64,000 nt of DNA from NCBI RefSeq assembly GCF_011386835.1, contig NC_088792.1, positions 57,726,081 to 57,790,080 of the forward strand, read 5' to 3'. A program made the translations under genes and the position numbers. A model generated the notes under the pieces. The model saw only the letters and a list, made by a program, of their open reading frames with translations. It did no database searches and had not been told where the DNA came from. The DNA is from Chrysemys picta bellii. Lineage: Eukaryota; Chordata; Testudines; Emydidae. Positions 11,601-19,900 of the stretch are shown in pieces (within the stretch, counting starts at the first letter, position 1; every line of letters begins with the position of its first letter).

Positions 11601-13957
11601 CTAAGCCATAAAAAGACTAAATGATTTGCCCAAGTCACTTAAGGAGTCTATGATGGTGGAGGTATTTGAACCCAGGTCTCCACAGGCAAAGTTAGGGCTA
11701 TAGCCCGTGCACCATTTTGAGACTTGAAAATGATTCATTCTGAAGACCGCCAAGAAGAACACCTTGGATTCCTGGTGATCTACAGATCAGGGGCTTAACA
11801 GCCACACTGAGCTCGTCCATCATTGATCCTACATGATTTCTCTCTCTTTGTAACAGTTTAAAAAAAAATGAAAATTCCACCTTTGCCATGAAGATACAAT
11901 TCTGTGTGTTTGTAACTGTCGGTTTATATCCCCCTCATTGGCCCTTTCCTAAAAGAGGCAACTTGTTTGAAAATAATAACTATAGGGACCTGTCAACAAT
12001 ACCCTTCTGTGATGTTGCACTCTATATGATTTTATGAAAGTATGCTGATGAATGCGAATATAATGTAATTAAAATATGCTTCATGCAAAAAGTTTCTTGT
12101 AAGGTATCATTACAAAACTTATAATCTACTAAATGTGTTCATCCTATTTGTATGAATGTATCATTCTTGTATCTGAAACTAGGAATATGAAATATAACTC
12201 TGAGGGCCTATTGTAATTATGCAAAATATGGGCCATTAATGGTGGTTTGGAATCATGATGGCTCCCATCAGTCAGGACAATTGACTGTAAATGGCTCTGT
12301 TTTACTTGTAAATCTTTCTGTATATATGTGTGCTGGCAAGTGGGTAATGAAGTCTTACAGTGACATGTGATCATGTCTTCTGAACTGGAATCCATAACCT
12401 GGTGCTTTTCCATTTAGAAGGAGGGGTGGGAACACAGAGAGGGGAAAAAGGATTCCCGCCTTATGCAAAAGATATACAAGTGGGTTGACCAGAACAAAAG
12501 GGGCAGTCATCATGAGAAATCCCCTAGCTACCACCTGAGCTGGAACCAGGGCTGTACCAGGGGAAAGGATTGTGCCCAGACTAGGAAGGTGTCCAGTCTG
12601 TGAAAGAAACTTATTGAAACATCTCTGAGGGTGAGATTTTTATCTGTATTCAGTGTTATTACTGTACTAGGCTTAGACTTGCGTGTTTTTTATTTTTATT
12701 TTGCTTGGTAATTCACTTTGTTCTGTATCAGGGGGTAGCCGTGTTAGTCTGTATCCACAAAAACAACAAGGAGTCCGGTGGCACCTTAAAGACTAACATA
12801 TTTGTTTGGGCATAAGGTTTTGTGGGTAAAAAAACTCACTTCTTCAGATGTGAAGAAGTGAGGTTTTTTACTCACGAAAGCTTATGCCCAAATAAATCTG
12901 TTAGTCTTTAAGGTGCCACCGGACTCCTTGTTGTTTTTGTCACTTTGTTCTGTCTGCTATTGCTTGGAACCACTTAAATCCTACTTTCACTTTTTACTTT
13001 TTAATTAACCCAGAGTATGTATTAATACCTGGGAGGGGCAAACAGCTCCGCATATCTCTCTATCAGTGTTATAGATGGCAAACAATTTGAGTTTACACTG
13101 TATAAGCTTTATACAGGGTAAAACAGATTTATTTGGGGTTTGGACCCCACTGGGAGTTGGGCATCTGAGTGTTAAAGACAGGAGCACTTCTTAAATTGCT
13201 TTCAGTTAAGTCTGCAGCTTTGGGGCATTTGGTTCAGACCCTGGATCTGTGTTAGAGCAGACTGGCATGTCTGGCTCAACAAGACAGGGTGCTGGAGTCC
13301 CAAGCTGGCAGGGAAAGCAGGGGCAGAAGTAGTCTTAGCACATCAGTTGGCAGTTCCCAAGGGGGTTTCTGTGATGCAACCCATCACACCTTCATCCCCC
13401 CATCTCTCATCCCCCGCATGGGGCTTATGGCAGCTGTAAGGGCTGGCACTTAGAAAGAGAGGGACCAGGATCGACAGGAGTAGTGGTGGTGTCAAACACT
13501 CATTAGCATAATTTCCCCATTTACAACCTCTTCCATTTGAGCAGCCCTGGGATTGCATTGCAGCTTCAGAGCACCCCTACCCCCATGTGGCATTGGATTC
13601 AATTCTTTTTGGGATCAGCTGGTCTCATGCAAAGCTGGGTTATATTGCAGGCAGACATATCCCTTTTTTACCAGCCTAGTGACGAGTGCATTACAAATAC
13701 ACACTGCACCCACTGTGAGACTATTTGCAGGGACATACTATTGCAATGCTGTATGAGCAATTTATTAGACATTCATGGAGATTTCTTTCTAGTTAGGCAA
13801 CTCAGTAAACTCCTCCTTTTGCCAAACTTGCCAATAGCTGAGACTCTGCTTGGTTTTGGAGGGTCAGGGAAATATGTATATAGCATTGATTTCTTTTGTG
13901 GACAGATCTGTGGTGAGCTGCCTGGTAGACTGATTTTAAATCCAAGTTGTTTAAATC

Positions 13958-13989
<32 letters not shown>

Positions 13990-16900
13990 TTTTTTTTTCC
14001 ATAGCTTGTGGATCCCTTCCCCTTCTGCACCATCTGCCAGTGCTGCATCTTTCATTTATTATCTCCTTTCCAGGATGTGGAACCATTGGCCCCTGCCATC
14101 TCCCTCACCCCAGGGGCCGAAAGATTCTACACTGAGTGGCAATGTTTTGAAAATTTCACACCATGTTCAAGCTCAACCCAGGAGTGGGAAGAGCCTATGG
14201 TAATGGAATTCTAAGATTGAAGGGGGGGCTCAAACCCAAGCTACTTTCACATACACTTCACCCCCAACTCTCACCTATCCCTTACTCCTCTAGTGTGCTG
14301 GACGAGATGAACCTTGCTTTTTCTGTGTGCGTGTGCGCATCTGTCTATCAGTGCTGTCGGCTGCTAGAGGAGATATTTAAATACTCCCTCATTCTTCTCT
14401 TCTCTAAACTGATAAGTCTTCAGATAGGTAAAAGGCTGTTATAAAGAGGAGGAGGATCAGTTTTTCTCCATGTCCACTGAAGGTAGGACAAGAAGTGATG
14501 GTCTTATTCTGCAGCAAGGGAGATTTAGATATTAAGGGAAATGTTCTAACTATAAGGGCAGTTAAGCTCTGGAATACGCTTCCAAGGAAGGTTGTGGAAT
14601 CCCCATCATTGGAGGTTTTAAAGACAAACACCTGTCAGGGATGATCTAGGCATATGCCTCAGTGCAGGAAGATGGACTAGGTGATTTCTCACGATCCCTT
14701 CCAGCCCTACATTTCTATGGTTTTGTTTGATGCCTTGAAGGAGGCAAGGGTTTGGTATATACCATGCTAACTCAAAAATTAATAAATTAAAATGTTAAAT
14801 ATCCTGTATATCATGAGGGAGAAAATTCCTATAACACATACATACTATTGAAATGAGGTTTCATTTTTAAAGAAGATATATATTGTGCATACCTACAAAC
14901 ATGATTCGAGGTACATATTGTCCATCAGGTGACAAGTTCTTATCTGTGGTTTCATGCTGGCAGGAAAATTAAGAGCAAATTATTAAATATTCATTTGCAC
15001 TTTGTGAAACTAGCGAATAGGAGCATATGAAGCCATGGTAGATAATACTAACGTGACAACGTATGCTGAAATGCATCAATTTAAAACGTGCAATATATAT
15101 CTCCTTACCATGAGATTTAGCATGATGAAGTTATTTTGAGCCATTTCTTGTATTTCCTCATTTTCTGCAAAAACCTTCTTCAGTGCTAGAAAAGATGTGA
15201 TGGTTTTAAAAGCTGTTCTCAATCACTTCTTCTAAAACCTATTTTTTCTTCTTCACTGGGGCAACATATGCATGAGACTTTGCTTTCTCCACATTTCTAA
15301 TGAGACAGGTCACAGATCTATCACCACATTTTGGTTTTGTCCTGTGTCGGGACAACCTTCAGCTATACAAATGGAAGCTTTCTCCTGTTATTTCTGAAGC
15401 CTTTCATTTCAATGGGTGTCAAGCAACAGCTTGACAAAAGTGTATTATTCTCCGTAAATTCTTCTTAGGTCAATTTCAGCAGTCATGCCCCAGTCTCCTT
15501 CTCTGGTTACCAGTTCAGGAGGAAAGAACAATATTAAATCTGTTCAATGAGTTAGGAGTAAATTCATGCATCTTAATTTAAACCGTCTAATACTGCATCA
15601 GGCTTTGCAGAACAGCTTTGTAAGGTATTTTTTCATGTTCTCTGTTGTAAAAGGCTTGTGGTGGGGTTTGTAAGCAGCCTGTTTTCATTATTTACTTTTT
15701 GGAGATACTTTCTATTGAATATGCAGCACATCTGAGAAAGTGATTCAGTGTTACAGATAACTATAGAAAGGGGCCATATAACAATCTAGAGATTGGCGGA
15801 TATATGTTCTAAAAATCTTCAAATTATTAGTTTAACAGTCAGACAATTGAAATTACCTTGGCAGTATTGACAGTCCTCCAGATGATGAATGACCATCAGT
15901 GGTTTGTTACTTTAATAACAACAAAAAATACATAATTAGATCATCTGATGAGTGTAAAATTAGAGTCACTTGGATAAACAGGCCTGGATATGCAACTGCG
16001 GTAGCATCTTATGTTACACCAAACTAATAACTAGACTGAGGCATTGGGAAGAATGGGGCATATTTCTGAGTGTCATGTAACTCGTTCATAAAAAGGAACG
16101 CAAGAAAATAGAGATGCAAGATATATTCTAAACTGAGAGGTTCTCAGCTTGGAGACTGCAGAGGATCATCTTTTTATTATTGCTTAATATATAGTTCCAG
16201 GAAGGCTTACAAAGAGAAGCATTCTCCAACCTAGCCCAGTCTTGTGGACACTTACTACTGAGTAGAGCTAGTCAAAATTTCCTTTCTCTGGTTTTCTACA
16301 AGTTTTTTTTTTCCCCATAAAAAAATCTATTTTTGATTAAACTGCCCTTCCCTTGAAAATTGGCTATGAAAAGTTTCATTGAAAAATTGGGGGGGGGGGG
16401 GGGGAGGGGGGGAGAGGGTGTTGAACAGCTGCGGAATTGGCTTAAATTTTTCCCGAAATGAAAAATGTTGATGAAATTTAGATATCTTTCAACATATTGG
16501 GGAAAAATATACTCTATCATAAGCCGGTTCGTTTATAAGCCAACCCCCCCCAAGATGGATAAGTAAAAATGGAAAATTTTTATGACCCGTTCTTAAGCCA
16601 ACCCAGGGGTCAGCAAACTTCGGCTCCCGGGCCATGAGGATAAGCCGCTGGCGGGCCGAGATGGTTTGTTTACCTCGAGCGTCCACAGGCACAAAGGTAA
16701 ACCTTAGTAAACGAAGTGTCCCGGCATGCCAGATATTTACCCTGACGGCTGGGACAGCAATTGGTGGGGAAATTTTTTTTGGGGGGGAGAAGCTGGGGGT
16801 GAGGGGAGTAACCCATCCTATCTCTTCCCACCTTATCTGGGAAGGATGTCTCTGGCCTGGCTGGAGCTGCTCCAGCGGGCCAGACCGGGCGGTGCGGCCG

Positions 16901-19900
16901 CAGCATGTTCCAGCGGGCTGGGACGGGCGGTGCGGCCGCAGCATGTTCCAGCGGGCTGGGACGGGCGGTGCGGCTGTAGTATGTTCCAGCGGTCTGGGAC
17001 GGGCGGCGCGGCCGCAGCGTGCTCCGGCGCCCAAGCGGCGCAGCCACAGCCTGCGCTGGGGGGCGGGGCTGAGCGGCATGGCTGCAGCCTGCCAGCCCCG
17101 GAGCTGCAGCTGCTTCGGAGGCTGGGGGGAGAGCAGCGTGGCCAAAAGCAGAGAGACTCTGGCCCCGCCTCTTCCCTTCTGGCTGTGCTGCTTCTCCTTG
17201 CGCCCTCTGTTGGGGGGAGAGGCTGTGTCCCACCTCTCCCTCTCTATACCCATTCATAAGCTGACCCCCTTCTCTGGTGCTTCCCTTTTTTACTAAAAAA
17301 ATTTGGCTTATGAACGAGTATCTATGGTCAGGGCTGGCTTTAGACCGATTCCGCCGATTCCCCGGAATCGGGCCCCACGCCTAAGAGGGCCCCACTCCCC
17401 TGGCCGGAGCGCAGCAAGCCCTGCGGCTTCACTCCCCTGGCGGGAGCCGCGGCCCCGCTCCCCCGGCCGGAGTGCCGGCCCGGCAAGCCCCGAGGTGCCG
17501 CTCTCCGGTCAGAGCGCCGGCCAGAGCCCAGCAACCACGTGGCCCCGCAACCCCGGCCGGAGCACGGCAGTCCGAAGTGCTGCTGAAGACTCGGAGCGCC
17601 GCCCAGTGAGTACAAGCCCCTCTTGCTAAAGCCGGCCCTGTATACGGTAATTAAAATTTTTAAAAGACAAATTTTTATTCTTTTTTTGACCAGTTCTTGT
17701 GCTCAGCACAGTGCTTATTACTATGTGTTTTGCCACTGTAGTCAATAGTGCTCAGTAGGATTTTCCTCCTTGCTTTCACAAGGTATGCAACAGATTAGTT
17801 GCCCTTCTTTTAAACCTGAGTTGGTAGGTTGGCCTGGGACTGTGCTTTGTTGCTGTAGAAAGAAGTGGGTTTGGAGGAGTGACCTGGAGGAGCGTGAGGT
17901 TATGAGGTGTACAGGAATCCTCAAGTGTACTTCCCACTGAATCCATAGTGATGCTTATTCAAGAACTCATTCTGGACGAGTTGTGAACAGTGAGGAACTG
18001 CCCATGTATTTAATACTATAAGCCAAAGGGGAAAGCATTGAGATGATAGTTAATACAACAGAATGTTGCCTGAGGTTCTATTACTGGCTCATGCTGTTGT
18101 GGTAAAGCTGAGGAATTAATCAAATATAAATACCATCATGAAAACAAGTCTGTTTACTTTCTGATAATAGACCTTTATCCTGTGGCAATTTTCTATTCCA
18201 TAGCACACACATAAACGCCAACATCTTGTCTAACAGTGCTTGATGCAGTAAGCCACAGTGCGATTACCAAAAAGATGTTGCTTTTATTTATAGAATTACA
18301 TTTTTGTTTTGTTACAAGATGCTTTCTATATTAGCTAGAGTGGGATTTTTTGTTTTGCTTTGTTTCTTTACAGTACTTTGATTAGATAGTTCAGCTGACT
18401 TGACAACTTTATCTTTTCTAAATGTTCTTTACCTTTTTCTTGCTTGAAAAAGCCCTTCTTCATAGGTTTGCACCCAAGTAATATCATCTCCCCAGCCTGT
18501 AATCACAATGGAGGGATTAATCAACAGAGTCTTGAAAATAACTTCTGTTTTGGGCATTTATCAATATCTTGCACAGAGATAGGATTTTTTTTTTATCCAG
18601 TGCCTTCAAAACTCCATGTAGATATTAAGTCTCTCAACTTTTGAGTATTACACTAATTTAACAGATAAGTAAACTTAGGCACAAAGGACCAGGGAACAGG
18701 TTTACAAAGGTATTCAAGTTTCTGAAGAGGCAGATAGGCACCAAGTTGGAATTTCAAAAACACCTAGGCAAGTTACTTGCCAAACTTAAGCACTTAGGCA
18801 AGCACCTAGTGGAATTTACAATCTTCATTAGTCCTCAGGTCCCTGAGTCTGGCTGACCTGCATTTGATGCAGAGCCTGAAGTCAGGGGACAAAAGTAGGA
18901 TGAAAAAAGAGTTCCCAACACTCATAGTTGTGGAGAAAAGTTTGAAAATGTGACCCGTAAAATTTCAAATACCAGCAGACAAAAGGATTCCAAAATCAAT
19001 ATTTAAAAAAAAACAACCTCATATTTTTTAATCTAATCTCATAATTTTGGGGCCTGAATCATGATTTTTTTTTAACATTAGGAGTTGGCAACACTAAGTC
19101 TGTTCATGCAGTCTTTATCAAGAATTAATATTAAAAATATTTCCAGATGAATTACCAGCCTCTCTACTCATCCCCACCTAGTCATTTTCTGGTCTTGAGG
19201 AGGGTATTGTCCAATTGATTCATGTGCCTTATCAGATCCCCAATGTGCAAGTTCTTGTTTAATAGGTTCAGACTCCTCAACAATGTTACTTCCCTATTAA
19301 GGCTGTGGTGGGAGTACTATTGCTGCAAGAGTTGAACACCAATTGATTTGGATTTGGAACCAGCTGAAGATCCTGCCTGATTCTTCTCTGCTGAGTATCT
19401 TGGTCAATCTCAACCATGTAGGAGCTTGTAGTAAAGCTCCACCTTGTGACAACAGCCAATATTGTTCAATCTCTTTCCTTATCCAGTCTTGTCAGTATTT
19501 GATCTTCGATAAGATTTGGGCTGCATTCTAATGGGTTAAAGAGGAAGGCCTGAGATGTTTTAAATCTGGTATCTCTTGGCCTCCTATCATTTAAGGAGGA
19601 CCATTTAGGTTAATGATGTATCTCTCAGGTTGGTAATATTATTCTGATCTGTTTCACCAATAAGCAGCTGAGCTTGGCTTGAGTCAGTGACTGAGGTAGG
19701 GGGTTGTTTTATAGCTCAGAAGAGCTAATATAAGGTCTCTTTATTGTAGTAGAGATTTCTTAGCAATCTGGACTGCTGGAAAGAGCAATATACTCCCTTA
19801 TTAGTTCTGGGGGCTGCAAGTTACATACTTAAACTTATACTGTGTCTCAGAAGCCTGGAATTTAGAGCAAGCAAGCTGTCACATGCTGTCAGTGACTATT

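Noticed and set aside
13537..14004. 155-codon plus-strand frame near a polypyrimidine tract
   Set aside because: It has no recognisable domain and lies in an AGR3 intron on the opposite strand, ending in a (TC)n repeat.
16489..17253. Long minus-strand open frame (254 codons) and overlapping frames on both strands
   Set aside because: Several frames are open together over CpG-rich, repeated DNA with few possible stop codons. The product is Pro/Arg/Ala-rich low complexity and follows the 38-bp minisatellite.
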